Below are positions 21,442 through 32,143 of a stretch of 64,000 nt of DNA, piece by piece. The notes beneath the pieces are model-generated. The model saw nothing but the letters and a program-made list of their open reading frames with translations. It searched no databases and was not told where the DNA came from. Position 1 is the stretch's first letter; each line of letters begins with the position of its first letter. Where the stretch lies: contig MLAK01000676.1 of the NCBI GenBank assembly GCA_001839685.1, positions 1 to 64,000 of the forward strand. The letters run 5' to 3'. The DNA is from Tritrichomonas foetus (Eukaryota > Parabasalia > Tritrichomonadida > Tritrichomonadidae). The translations under genes were made by a program, and so were the position numbers.

Positions 21442-23556
21442 TCATTCTTCATCATTAAGCACCTTTAATTCGTTCTTCATCAGGTCAATGTTTCCTTTGT
21501 GAGCTGGAACATCGTCTGGGGATAATGATGCAAGTCTTCCTTCTTCTCTTTGTATCGCCTTTTCAATCATTTTTATGTATTGTTCAATTCCAATCTTTCC
21601 TGAGGTAATTGCGTTTTCAAGGTCGGACATCTTTGTTTGAAGTTTCTTTCTCATGTCTTCAACACCTTGTTGTGGATGTTCCTTCTTTTCAGCTGACATT
21701 GCAATGACTGTTGAGCATGCTCCAATGTGGAACTTCAATAAATCACCTGACCAAAACATGCTCATTTCTTCATCAGTGAAAACGTAAATTTTTGGAACAG
21801 GTTGTTGTTTTCTAAGTGTAATTTGTTCTCTTAATTGTGCTCTTTCTTTTTCAGTGAGTTCTCCTTCATTATTTGCTGGTCGAACTGGTTGTGCAGCCTT
21901 TGCAGGAACAGGTGGTGCTGATGAAACAGCTGGGGCTTTCTTTGGTCGCTTCTTGAATAGAACAGAAGGTGCCATAGTAATTGGATAATCAATAGGCTTC
22001 ATTTCAGAGACACTGATTGCACGATGAACATAGGCGTCGACGTGGAGTGTTGCTCCAGGGAGTTCTTCAAAGGTTAAAGCTTGACAATTAAGTGTGTGAT
22101 GTCTTAGAAGCATTCCAACAGGGATGCTAGAAAATCCTGCAGCTTCTGTTGTATTCTTTCCGAAGAAAACTGCAACACCTGCTGGTTCCTTTTGAAGCCG
22201 GACGATAACTCTAGGGTTTTTGAGTTCAATTTGTGGAGAAGTCTTTGAATATTTAAATTTCGGGTTAGGTCCTTTGGTTGGATTAGTTTGGAATTGTACG
22301 AATCCTTCCTCTTTGATAGGCAGTAATACTTTTACTGTAATGTCACCTTCTGGGAAGCCTTGACCACTTATAACATCAATTCTGATGACACCCGGTGGAA
22401 TATCATTATTGACGTCTGGTAAGCCGTAATGAAAAATATCGGGAACATAATAAGGTTCCCTTTTTATGGCATTGATGGAGTCTTTTAATAGCTTAACTTG
22501 CGACATGACATGTACAGCATATTTCTTTTCTTGGTAGCTTAATAAAGTTTTAGCATCTGCTTTCAACTTCTCAATTTGACCCTCTATTTGATCAATTATA
22601 CGTTTCACACTTGATGGATCATAAGCGACACAAATTGAGTCTTTTATGAACTTGTCATAGTCGCGGTGTGCTGGTGCTTGTAATTTCGGCTTCACCAAAT
22701 CAACACTTGTAATTTCGGCCGATGGTCCTGCTGCGACCATTGGAAGGAGACTCTCGATTTGCTTCATGTAGGTTTCTTGATTGTGACGAGAATGAATCAT
22801 TGAATAAAATGTGTCCGTGAAAATTTGGAAGATTTGTGAATAAGTTTCGTTTGATTCTTTTTCTGGAATATAATCGACTTCAATTGGAAGTGGCTTCAAA
22901 GTAGCTTTTGGTTTTATTGGTGATTCTTCTTTATTTGCCTTTACTGCTGGTTGTTGTTTTGGTGGTGATTGTTTCGGCTGTTGTTGTTTCGGCTGCTGTT
23001 TCGGGGTCGGCGGCTGTGTTTTGTCGGTCGATGATTTTGGCGGGGGAGCTGAAGGATTTGGTTTGGCCTCTGGCTGTTTGGTTGGGGCTTGTGATTTTTG
23101 CTCTGGTTTGGGTTTCGATTCTGGTTGGTCTCCGCTTTTATGTTTGGTGTGTGATTTATGATGGTGCGATTTACTTTCAGATTCTGCTTTTGGTGCTGGC
23201 TTTTCCTCTGCTTTTTGTTGAGGTTTCTCCTCCACTTTTTGCTGAGGCTTCTTTTCAACTTTTGCTGGCTCTGCCTTTGGTTGTGATTTTGGTTTCTCAG
23301 CCTTGGAGTCAGTCTTTTGCTCTTTCTTTCGTCGATGTGGTGTTTCTTCTTCAATTTCGTCTTCCAACCCATCAAGCTCGGCTTCGATTTGTGCATCGTC
23401 AGCTAATTCTTCATCATCGAATTCCATGTCTTCGTCAAATTCGCCAGCTTCATTCATCTCTGCGACTAAAGCATCTAAATCATCTTCAACTTCTTTGTCA
23501 TCATATTTTGGTAAGAAAGAAATTTGGTCTGCTGTTTTAACTTTTTTCTTTGACAT
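21442..23556 (-). CDS. C2-domain protein, CC2D1-like
   Basis: A 704-residue protein. Residues 1-80 are very acidic, 80-215 are a Lys/Pro/Gln low-complexity tract, about 230-385 are helical with a DM14-like 'LLSYQEKKYAVHVMSQVKLLKDSI' segment, about 390-520 form a C2-type beta-sandwich (GVIRIDVISGQGFPEGDITVKV onward), and 560-704 are charged helices. This order recalls CC2D1A/Lgd, which acts on ESCRT-III at endosomes. The DM14 match is weak, so the family is a best guess. The calcium-binding aspartates of C2 loops are not obvious. The ATG at 23556 is the natural start. Confidence 0.7.
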   Translation of the reverse strand: MSKKKVKTADQISFLPKYDDKEVEDDLDALVAEMNEAGEFDEDMEFDDEELADDAQIEAELDGLEDEIEEETPHRRKKEQKTDSKAEKPKSQPKAEPAKVEKKPQQKVEEKPQQKAEEKPAPKAESESKSHHHKSHTKHKSGDQPESKPKPEQKSQAPTKQPEAKPNPSAPPPKSSTDKTQPPTPKQQPKQQQPKQSPPKQQPAVKANKEESPIKPKATLKPLPIEVDYIPEKESNETYSQIFQIFTDTFYSMIHSRHNQETYMKQIESLLPMVAAGPSAEITSVDLVKPKLQAPAHRDYDKFIKDSICVAYDPSSVKRIIDQIEGQIEKLKADAKTLLSYQEKKYAVHVMSQVKLLKDSINAIKREPYYVPDIFHYGLPDVNNDIPPGVIRIDVISGQGFPEGDITVKVLLPIKEEGFVQFQTNPTKGPNPKFKYSKTSPQIELKNPRVIVRLQKEPAGVAVFFGKNTTEAAGFSSIPVGMLLRHHTLNCQALTFEELPGATLHVDAYVHRAISVSEMKPIDYPITMAPSVLFKKRPKKAPAVSSAPPVPAKAAQPVRPANNEGELTEKERAQLREQITLRKQQPVPKIYVFTDEEMSMFWSGDLLKFHIGACSTVIAMSAEKKEHPQQGVEDMRKKLQTKMSDLENAITSGKIGIEQYIKMIEKAIQREEGRLASLSPDDVPAHKGNIDLMKNELKVLNDEE

Positions 23557-24163
23557 TTAATATTTTAAAATTTGTCACTTTTGACAAGCATCAAAAGTCT
23601 GGCGGTTATAATATAAAATTGAATAGTTTATTCCAAAGTTTCACCAAACACTTTAATCTTGCTATTATATTTGTGAACAAAATTACCAGACTGATAGAAA
23701 AGACAAGAGTACCTTAGATTTAAGATCATCATGAAAAATTAAATGATCACATCTTCAAAATCACAGTATTAATGATTCATTCACTAAATATTCAGTGCAA
23801 AAAACTCATTAACTATGAAATCCATTAACAATGAAATCCATTAACTATGAAATCCATTAACAATGAAATCCATTAACAATGTAATCCATTAACAATGAAA
23901 TCCATTAACAATGTAATCCATTAACAATGAAATCCATTAACAATGAAATATATTTACAATGAAATCTATTAACAATGAATTATATTAACAATGAATTATA
24001 TTAACAATGAAATACATTAACAAGGATATCAATAATAGAAAAAAAAAGGAAATATATGGGAAATAGCTAAAATCACAAAAAATAATAATAATAATAATAA
24101 ACATTTTATTAATATTTCTATAATTTATATAAATTAAGTACAAATAAATATAACTAAATCAAA
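23557..24163. other. Intergenic with 16-bp minisatellite
   Basis: Spacer between two minus-strand genes, dominated by the minisatellite at about 23807-24025 and an AAT microsatellite near 24080. No gene seen. Confidence 0.7.
23807..24025. repeat. 16-bp minisatellite, about 13-14 units
   Basis: Repeats of ATGAAATCCATTAACA with substitutions (ATGTAAT, ATATATTTACA, ATTATATTAACA). Order is kept and degeneracy rises towards the right end. Confidence 0.9.
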
Positions 24164-25552
24164 TTAAAAGACAAGCTTTGCAAGAGTTGAATTTTGTGGT
24201 CTTTGCTTGAAAGTGAAGCCGAAGAAAGCACATTTTGCCAGTTCTTCATTTTCGATTGAATCCGCTGTATTATTATTTTGGTTGAGAACTTCATCAAAGT
24301 GTGAAGTATCACTTGGTTTTGTAATTACTGGAATTAGAGGCGGTTGATTCATTTCAGGGTATTCAAAATTAAAAAATTCAAAAAATGGATGTGAAATGAT
24401 TTGTTCAAAATCGTACCTTTGCTCTTTCTCACAAAGAAGATGTTTCATTAGGTCAACGGCTTGTGGAGACACATCTTTTCTTGATGGATAACGAAGAGCT
24501 TTCTTAAAGTGAGCAATTCGTAAAGCTGTTTCTTGCTGAGATTTTCCAGTAAAAGGGGGATATCCAAACAACATTTCAAACATTATCACACCAAGTGACC
24601 AATAATCGCTAGCAGCTGTTGGCTGTTGACCAAGCAACACTTCAGGTGCTGTATAGTCGCATGTTCCAACAGCATTCCTACGGTTATGGCGTGCTTCAGT
24701 ATGGAGTCTTTTGAGATGCACTTGTTCAAGGAGAGCTTCTTGAATTTCATCAAGAATCTTCTGAAGACCAGTATCTGCTTTTTCATAGACTGACGATAAA
24801 CCGAAATCAGTTAATTTAATATGACCAGATTCTGTGATCAAAATATTGTCTGGCTTTAAGTCCCGATGAAGGATGTTCATTCGGTGGATGCTGTGTAAAG
24901 CAAGAGCGATCTCTCCAGCAAAGAATCTGGCAGTATGCTCAGGAAAAATTTTATTGCGAATCAAGGCGGTCATCATGTCACCTCCAGCAATATATTCTAA
25001 AACTAAATACAATTTTTTATCGTCTTGGAAAGATGCATGGAGATGAACAATCCATGGATTATTTGAACTCGATAAAATATCTCTTTCTGTGCGAACATTA
25101 ATAATCTGATCTTTTAAAATGATGTCTGTTTTGGAAAGTGTTTTTATCGCGAATAACTCTCTTGTCACATTATCTTGCGTCAGCCAAATTTCACCGAAAC
25201 CGCCTCTTCCAATCAACTTGAGTTTTACAAACCGGTCTTCTTTAAGGCGGCATCTTGAAATTCGAGAAATTTGAGTTTCTTCGTCTGCGAATTGTTTAAA
25301 TAATTGTTTTTGCGTATTTGTATCAAATCCTTTATTACTTACACTTTCCATAAATTGTTGTACTCTTTGTTTGCGAGCAACTGCCTCATCTTGAAGCTTG
25401 AAAAAATGACTCTCAAGAGCAATGCGAGCGGATTCTGTTTTTAATAAAGTTTGACGTGATGGAGAAGGGGCAGCGAGTTTATCCCAAAATTCACCACTTC
25501 CTGGTGAAGGGCAAGAGTGGGTCAAGTTTGCAGGTCGTCTAACAATCGTCAT
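24164..25552 (-). CDS. NDR/LATS-type AGC protein kinase
   Basis: A 462-residue Ser/Thr kinase. The N-terminal helical region (about 35-105) resembles the MOB-binding NTR. Kinase motifs are intact: glycine loop GRGGFGEIW (115-123), Lys137 in AIK, HRDLKPDN with Asp231, DFG at 249-251 and APE at 302-304. The about 45-residue basic insert between DFG and APE is diagnostic of NDR kinases. The C-terminal hydrophobic motif FFGFTF keeps Thr447. The activation-segment Ser of NDR kinases is Asn293. The role would be Hippo/MEN-like control of morphogenesis or mitotic exit with MOB. The frame is open upstream only from TTG, so the ATG at 25552 is chosen. Confidence 0.92.
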   Translation of the reverse strand: MTIVRRPANLTHSCPSPGSGEFWDKLAAPSPSRQTLLKTESARIALESHFFKLQDEAVARKQRVQQFMESVSNKGFDTNTQKQLFKQFADEETQISRISRCRLKEDRFVKLKLIGRGGFGEIWLTQDNVTRELFAIKTLSKTDIILKDQIINVRTERDILSSSNNPWIVHLHASFQDDKKLYLVLEYIAGGDMMTALIRNKIFPEHTARFFAGEIALALHSIHRMNILHRDLKPDNILITESGHIKLTDFGLSSVYEKADTGLQKILDEIQEALLEQVHLKRLHTEARHNRRNAVGTCDYTAPEVLLGQQPTAASDYWSLGVIMFEMLFGYPPFTGKSQQETALRIAHFKKALRYPSRKDVSPQAVDLMKHLLCEKEQRYDFEQIISHPFFEFFNFEYPEMNQPPLIPVITKPSDTSHFDEVLNQNNNTADSIENEELAKCAFFGFTFKQRPQNSTLAKLVF

Positions 25553-26670
25553 TTTAAGATAACTTTGAAGTTCTTTTTGTTTTTTCAATTAGATTTTTGA
25601 TTGAATGAGTGGAAATTTATTTTCAATCGCAAATTATTCGCTTTTTGAGAAGAGTATTTGATACTTTTTGTAACAATTCACTTTTTGATAAATTGATTTT
25701 TTATTCAAATTTTTCAATCGGATCCATTGATAGTGGATAGTTGAGTTTTTGATAGAACTATTGAAATAATTTGAAAAAGATTAGGTGGTATTTGAATGTG
25801 TCAAGATTCCATAAAAAGTTGATTTTATCAAAAAGCTCTTAACTAGTGATATGAATGCTTATTCTCAAAATATTCTATGTGTTATTACAAAAAGCAATTT
25901 TGTGACTTTCTAAGTATTGAAAAAAGCTTTTTGAAATGTTTATTTTCGATGACGTTAGCAATTATTTCCATTAACATCATTCAAAATATAAATTAACGGT
26001 GTCTCATTGGTCGAATCATAACCGACAATTTCTCTTTTTCTTTAAATTCATTTTTTATATTTTTCCCACTTGTGAATTTATGCTGAAGTAAAAAAAATTG
26101 TGAAGGGTTAGGAGAAATAATGGAAAAAAGATTTTTTGAACATTCTCACAATTTAAGTTTAAAATATATATTGTTTTTAGGGCATGTATCTTCATATTTA
26201 AAGGTATAATGCGAAGTTAATAAGGTTTATTGTGTTTAAAGATTTTTTCTATACAATTGATTAAGATTTTAAAAGTTAAACCCATCATTAATGTTCGATA
26301 TTTTCAGATCAAAAATTTCTTGATCATCCATAAAACTTTCAATACTTGAATGTTATCAAAAACTAAATGGTCAAATTTGAGTATTCAGAAAAAACTGTCA
26401 ATTTGTATAATATGAAATTGAGGGAATAAACCACCATTCGATTTAAAAAACATCTTCCCACATATACCGTCTCGGATGAAAAGTTTGTTTCTTTTAGATT
26501 CTTTTCATCGTTGTTTGCATCGATCTGAGCTTAGCTCTGGCGAAGAAAACAACACAGCATTGCAAAAAGTGAAATTTCGGTAACCATAATAGAAAAAGGC
26601 AAATGTGAGAAATAATGAATGTAAAAATCAAAAATAAAACAAGTTGGGTTCAATATTCAGTTTAATCAAT
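25553..26670. other. Intergenic, nothing recognised
   Basis: About 1.1 kb of A+T-rich DNA between the kinase start and the beta-tubulin stop. I see no ORF of note, tRNA or repeat. Confidence 0.5.
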
Positions 26671-28008
26671 TTAAGCTTCGGCTTCTTCGTCTTCTTCACC
26701 TTCGCCAATTTCGTCGACACCGGCTGTTTCGTACATTTCGTATTCTTGGATGAGATCGGTCATGTTTGAACGAGCTTCATCGAATTCGACTGTTTCGAGA
26801 CCTTCGTTGACGTACCAGTGGATGAAGGCACGTCTGGCNTACATCTTTTGGAATTGTGAGTCGACACGTGTGAAGAGTTCACGGAAGGCTGTTGTGTTAC
26901 CGATGAANGTGGCGGCCATCTTGAGACCACGTGGTGGGATGTCGCAGATTGAGGANTTCACATTGTTTGGAATCCATTCGACGAAGTATGAGGTGTTACG
27001 GGCTTGGATGTTGAGCATTTGTTCGTCGACTTCTTTGGATGACATGCGTCCACGGAAGTGGGCNGAAACTGTGAGGTAGACACCACGGCGTGGGTCGCAG
27101 GCAGCCATCATGTTCTTGTTATCGAACAATTGGGATGTGAGTTCTGGGACGGTCAAAGCGCGGTATTGTTGGCTTCCACGNGATGTGAGTGGGGCGAAGC
27201 CGACGATGAAGAAGTGGAGACGTGGGAATGGAACAAGGTTAACGGCGAGCTTACGAAGATCGGCGTTNAGTTGACCTGGGAATCTGAGGGAGCAGGTTGT
27301 TCCGGACATAACCATGGAGACAAGGTGGTTAAGGTCACCATATGTTGGTGTTGTGAGCTTGAGTGTACGGAAGCAGATATCGTAAAGGGCTTCGTTATCG
27401 ATGCAGAAAACTTCATCNGCNGATTCGACAAGTTGGTGAACAGAAAGTGTGCAGTTGTATGGTTCAACGACTGTATCTGAAACCTTTGGTGATGGGACGA
27501 TGGAGTATGTTGAAAGGATACGGTCTGGGTATTCTTCACGGAGCTTGTTGAGAAGGAGTGTTCCGAGACCTGATCCTGTTCCACCACCGAGGGAGTGNAC
27601 NAGTTGGAATCCTTGGAGGGCATCGCAGGATTCGGCTTCCTTACGGATAACATCGAGGATTGATTCGGCAAGTTCTTGACCTTCTGTGTAGTAACCCTTG
27701 GCCCAGTTGTTACCGGCACCAGATTGTCCGAAGACGAAGTTATCTGGGCGGAAAAGTTGACCATATTGACCAGCACGGACACTGTCCATTGTTCCTGGTT
27801 CAAGGTCGACAAGGATAGCACGTGGGACGTACTTGCCACCTGTAGCTTCGTTGTAGTAAACGTTGATACGTTCTAATTGGAGATCTGAGTCGCCGTGGTA
27901 TGATCCTGTTGGGTCAATGCCGTGTTCGTCTGAGATAACTTCCCAGAACTTAGCGCCGATTTGGTTTCCGCACTGTCCAGCTTGGACGTGTACGATTTCA
28001 CGAACCAT
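26671..28008 (-). CDS. Beta-tubulin
   Basis: A 445-residue beta-tubulin, full length for the family. It starts [18 protein letters not shown], has the GTP-binding GGGTGSGLG at about 141-149 and an acidic Glu/Asp tail. It polymerises with alpha-tubulin into the axostyle, flagella and spindle. Ten N bases produce unresolved residues; all ten lie at third codon positions, and eight are four-fold degenerate, so the protein is essentially determined. Third positions are rich in C/G compared with neighbours, as expected for high expression. The residue at conventional position 167 is Tyr, with Glu198 and Phe200. An Inr-like TCATTA lies 11 nt upstream. Confidence 0.98.
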   Translation of the reverse strand: MVREIVHVQAGQCGNQIGAKFWEVISDEHGIDPTGSYHGDSDLQLERINVYYNEATGGKYVPRAILVDLEPGTMDSVRAGQYGQLFRPDNFVFGQSGAGNNWAKGYYTEGQELAESILDVIRKEAESCDALQGFQXXHSLGGGTGSGLGTLLLNKLREEYPDRILSTYSIVPSPKVSDTVVEPYNCTLSVHQLVEXXDEVFCIDNEALYDICFRTLKLTTPTYGDLNHLVSMVMSGTTCSLRFPGQXNADLRKLAVNLVPFPRLHFFIVGFAPLTXRGSQQYRALTVPELTSQLFDNKNMMAACDPRRGVYLTVXAHFRGRMSSKEVDEQMLNIQARNTSYFVEWIPNNVXSSICDIPPRGLKMAAXFIGNTTAFRELFTRVDSQFQKMXARRAFIHWYVNEGLETVEFDEARSNMTDLIQEYEMYETAGVDEIGEGEEDEEAEA

Positions 28009-28015
28009 TGTTAAT

Positions 28016-28021
28016 TAATGA
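28016..28021 (-). promoter_or_regulatory. Inr-like element of beta-tubulin
   Basis: TCATTA on the minus strand, with A+1 11 nt before the ATG. It matches the trichomonad Inr consensus and the short 5'-UTRs typical of these organisms. Confidence 0.65.
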
Positions 28022-29068
28022 GGTGAAGAGAAAGAAAACGGATCAATTCAAATTTGAGATATAAACTATTGAAAAATGTGATATCCAATAATAAATAACC
28101 GACAAGAGGGATTAAAAAAGTTTTTTAGCCGTTAACAAAGCCAGATTTGTAAAAATTGAAACGGATGTATTCAATTCTTCATTGAAAGTGGAGACATGCA
28201 TTTGTTATTTTACTCACAAATAAAATAGAATTGGTATTTAAAAGTTTAATTATTGAATATATAGAATAAATAAAATATTTTGAACTAGTTATATTTGCAT
28301 CCCATTCAAAAGATTATTGATTCCATTATCACTTTCTAACCTGGACTCAATTAAATATAGGTGCATGTTCAAGAAAATCGAATGATATCCAATTCATCAT
28401 TTTCTGAATCTTCACAAACATTTGAGCAAAATTGAGTATTTTCTGTAAATGAATTATCCAATCATTGTAACTCTCTTTATTACATTTAGAAAAGAAAATA
28501 TTGCTTGCCAACCTTGACTATCTTGAATTGTATATATTATAGGATAATATATCTAATAAAATTAGCTGAATCATTTTTTTGTTTACTTGAAAAATGAATT
28601 TTAATTATTTCAAAACCAATTCAATTCTCTTTTGTGTTGAAAACGATCAATATTTCTATGATTAAATCGCCGTGTATTTGCGAACGAATCTTTTTTTATT
28701 CTTTGAAAAGTGACATGAATGTCTTTCATGCTAATCCTTACGTCTATTGTGGAAGTTCCACAATATTACCGTTAACAATCATCTAAGGTATGCTTATTAT
28801 GATAATCAATGATAATTTTGTAAAGAGTATAAAATTCGAGGTATATATTTTTTTTTTTTCCATTCCATTGTTATGTCGTGAATATTTATTTTATTGCTAT
28901 TAACATAACATTTTTTCAGCATCTAACACAGTTCCAACAGTTTAACATTTGATAAAAAAATTACCATTGACAAATCAATAAACTAATGAGACAAATCAAG
29001 AGAAAAGTTTCAAAATGATAGAAGCATCATCTACCAACTGCTACGGAAAAAAAGACGGCAGGATTTCA
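28022..29068. other. Intergenic, nothing recognised
   Basis: About 1 kb of A+T-rich upstream DNA of the beta-tubulin gene. No ORF or RNA gene recognised. Confidence 0.5.
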
Positions 29069-29346
29069 TTTCCTATGAGTTTTATTTTTTGACACTTAAA
29101 ATGGTTAATGTGATGTGAACATTGAGGACCCCTTCGACTCATTCGGCCGTTGTAGGAGGTGCTGAAGCGTGAACACATTGGAGGATGTGCGGCGAACTAG
29201 AGCTATGTTCACGTGCCATGGCCTCCCCCAAGTCGAAGTGAACCAAAGAACCAGCAGAGTTCACATCACATTTACCAATTTGTTTTCTTGTAATTTTTGG
29301 CCTTTATTTGACCTTTCACTTCACAATATCAAAACTCATTGGAAAC
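29069..29346 (-). mobile_element. Palindromic repeat family, copy 1 (MITE-like)
   Basis: About 278 bp, opposite in orientation to copies 2-4. The outer ends are inverted repeats (TTTCCTATGAGTTTT at left, CAAAACTCATTGGAAA at right). Inner arms carry AATGTGATGTGAAC and its complement GTTCACATCACATTT. The core contains GTGAACACA and a diverged GAACTAGAGCTATGTTCAC. G+C is much higher than the surroundings. No ORF. Classed as MITE-like from structure and dispersal. Confidence 0.75.
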
Positions 29347-30837
29347 TGAATATCTACCAAAAAAGTCAAATATAACTGTTATTCCAAAATGAAGTACATA
29401 TTTAAATTACATGTTTGAGGTGCTCGTTTGTACAAAGTGCTTTTATTGAACATTGTTGGTGTGAAGATATATATATGAGATAATCATTTTTATATTTAGT
29501 TTTATTCCTTTTTCGTTTCTGAAAAATAGAAGTGATTGTCAATTTCTTGATGAAGACATTAATGAATCTGAGATTGAAACTTATTGGCCACAATTAGATT
29601 GTTTGCCCACAGGTAGAAATCAATCAATCACAAATTTCCTTCATTGAATCGTAACCATTGAAGAAATGTAAAGAAAATCTAAAAAATAAAAAGCAGCTGG
29701 AAATTGTGTCACAATATATTGATAAAAATGGAAATCACCAAATATGTGACTTCAAAGTTTGAAGTTCAAACTCCAATACAATGCTTAATTATGCGAGTAT
29801 GTTAGAGAATGGAGAAGGAACTGTACAAAATTATACATAATCGATTAAATATTTTAAAATGGTTGTAGATTACGGAAATTATGATGAAATGGCTACATAC
29901 AACCAAATTTATGTGAATTCGTGATTCATCTATTATTTTGAGGAAAAATATAACATTCATTTGTTGTCATCAATCATTTTCTTAAATGTAATTCGAACTT
30001 CTTGTGAAGTTATAAGAGAAAATAATTGTTGATTTATTCGAATATGGATTATCATATTCACATATTCATATTGTTTCACTTTTGAATATATTATTTATTT
30101 TTGTATTCATTAATCTTCTAATCTTTAGATCAGATTTCCGGCAAGAGTTATGATTATCGTAACCATGAGAGAAAGCAATTCACAAAAGAAGATTAAATAA
30201 ATAAAGCATTATGTCTTTTTCAATAGCACGAATATTATTCTGAATATTTAAGTGACATGATGTAATGATTTATAGTTTAAATATTTTGTTTGTCTTTTCT
30301 TATTGGTATTTTCATCTTTGTATGTTTTCTTTTTATCCAATTTACAAACCATAATTTTATTTTCATTCCTTTCTACATATTACCCGCTTATGTGATGGGA
30401 TTTAGTTTCTTTTATGTCGAGTTCCCTGATATAATCTTCTGGTTTTCACATAATGTTTGAACATCACTCACATTTATTCATGTTTATTTACATTTATTCA
30501 TGTTTATTTACATTTATTCATGTTTATTTACATTTATTCATGTTTATATGGTCAGTTATTCAGGCTCAATTAACTTTATAAAATTTCATGAGAAAAGTTT
30601 TGATTCCAGTTTCATGATTTTCAATCTGTCAATGACCATGATATCGTCCAAGAAGTTCAACATTCATGATATAAGGTTAAAATTTGGAATGTTACATAAA
30701 TTTCAAAGTTCGAAGTAATTGCATAATTTAAGTGGTTCGGAGAGATGAGATGAGAGTGATGAAACTCTTCAAGTCAAAATTCCTCAGAAAAAATTGAAAG
30801 AAAAATGATGACTTCCCGAAAACTGCATTTTTAAAAA
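29347..30837. other. Intergenic with 20-bp tandem repeat
   Basis: About 1.5 kb without a supported gene. Around 29527-29640 a plus-strand frame reads DEDINESEIETYW, possibly a gene fragment. The tandem repeat at 30471-30547 lies upstream of the PARG-like gene. Confidence 0.45.
30471..30547. repeat. 20-bp tandem repeat, about 3.9 units
   Basis: Perfect head-to-tail copies of CATTTATTCATGTTTATTTA. Confidence 0.92.
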
Positions 30838-31755
30838 ATGTTTTACCAATACAGCTCACTCGATGAATTTCCAGAAATCCACCCACTGTCAGAGCTTCCT
30901 AGTCTTGCAGAAAAAATGTTGGAAATTTGCGAGCAAGGATTTTACGTAAATAAGCAAGGACAAAAAATCTCGATAAAAGACCAAATTTCGAACTGCATCG
31001 CTAACACCAAAACATATACGCCTGATCATTTATATTTTATGCCTGCAAATCGAACAGAAAAAGGAATTATAGAAATATCAAGAGAAACCACGTCAGGCTG
31101 CGCATACAGACTTGTTGTTAAAGAAGGATTATCAAATGTTGCCGGACTAAACTATGCAAATGCTTTTCACCCCGGAAGTGGATATCTCGATCAATGTCGA
31201 GCGCAAGAAGAAACCATTTGTCGGGCCTCATGTTTAGTTCAATCGCTTGAAAAGGATCTGACCATGTATGAATACAATCAAGTTCATAAAACACAACTAG
31301 CATCAGATTATATTATTTATTCGCCTGATGTAGTTTTCTTTCGTGATGACCAATATGAATTACTTGGTCGGCCATTTTGCTTCTCAATTATCACATCACC
31401 GGCTGTTAATGCAAAAGCTTATCTTAGATATGAAAATAAGGACGGTCATTCAATTATTCACGATGTGATGGATGCCCGTATTAAAAAAATAATTTTATGT
31501 GCGATTGAAAATGGTGTCAAAAACTTAATTCTTGGGCCATTCGGCTGTGGGGCATTTAGAAATGACACAAAAGATATCGCTTCGATTTTCAAAAAGTATC
31601 TTGTTGATGAAGGACTTCGTTTGTACTTCAATAAAGTTGTTTTCCCCGTTTTTGAACCTGTTTATCAAGGAGACAAGCTGTCCACTTTCACTGAAGTGTT
31701 CAGTATAAACAACAATATCAAGAAAATCTCACTTGATTACATTGTTAATCCTTAA
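30838..31755 (+). CDS. Microbial-type poly(ADP-ribose) glycohydrolase
   Basis: A 305-residue protein of the bacterial/fungal-type PARG family (macrodomain fold, TIGR02452/DUF2263 type). The signature loop GSG-YLDQCRA-QEE is at residues 113-125, where the usual motif is GGG-x(6-8)-QEE; the second Glu of QEE is the catalytic acid. A second phosphate-binding loop LILGPFGCGAFRND is near residue 235. The enzyme would cleave ribose-ribose bonds of poly(ADP-ribose). The N-terminal about 60 residues fit the family's helical cap. No signal peptide. A nine-codon upstream ORF ends just before the ATG. The family occurs mainly in bacteria, so lateral origin is plausible. Confidence 0.9.
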   Translation: MFYQYSSLDEFPEIHPLSELPSLAEKMLEICEQGFYVNKQGQKISIKDQISNCIANTKTYTPDHLYFMPANRTEKGIIEISRETTSGCAYRLVVKEGLSNVAGLNYANAFHPGSGYLDQCRAQEETICRASCLVQSLEKDLTMYEYNQVHKTQLASDYIIYSPDVVFFRDDQYELLGRPFCFSIITSPAVNAKAYLRYENKDGHSIIHDVMDARIKKIILCAIENGVKNLILGPFGCGAFRNDTKDIASIFKKYLVDEGLRLYFNKVVFPVFEPVYQGDKLSTFTEVFSINNNIKKISLDYIVNP

Positions 31756-32143
31756 AAGCGTTGAAATATTTTTCATTCATACATTTTTCTATTTCTTTAA
31801 TTTTCCTTTTTCTTTTTGATACGGCAAAATAATCGGATTCACAGCTTTCATTAGTGTTTAAAAAAACAATTTTTCATATTTTTACGTTTAAGTATATTCT
31901 CGCAAACACCGAGTCATATAGATTAAAAATGTTTGAGTTCAAATAGATGAAATAATCGGAATCTTTCATTTTATTGAATATGTCATTGCTCATTTCACCA
32001 TGTGATGTGATATGAATTAGATTACATGAAATAAACTACTCAATTAAAACATCAACATTGATTCACATTTAACTTTTTTATAGTATATATGGCCAGTTAA
32101 ACAGCCAAATAAGTGCAGAAAAAATGAAAGAATCCGTAGTTTA
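31756..32143. other. Intergenic, nothing recognised
   Basis: About 390 bp of A+T-rich spacer between two plus-strand genes. A six-codon upstream ORF (ATG at 32124) precedes the next start. Confidence 0.5.

Noticed and set aside
22908..23560. Overlapping ORFs opposite the CC2D1-like gene
   Set aside because: Shadows of the low-complexity Lys/Pro/Gln coding region on the other strand.
26750..27876. Several ORFs within beta-tubulin on both strands
   Set aside because: They arise from the biased, G+C-richer codons of the real beta-tubulin frame.
29527..29640. Protein-like fragment (DEDINESEIETYW) in intergenic DNA
   Set aside because: Too short, no family recognised and no continuation in other frames.
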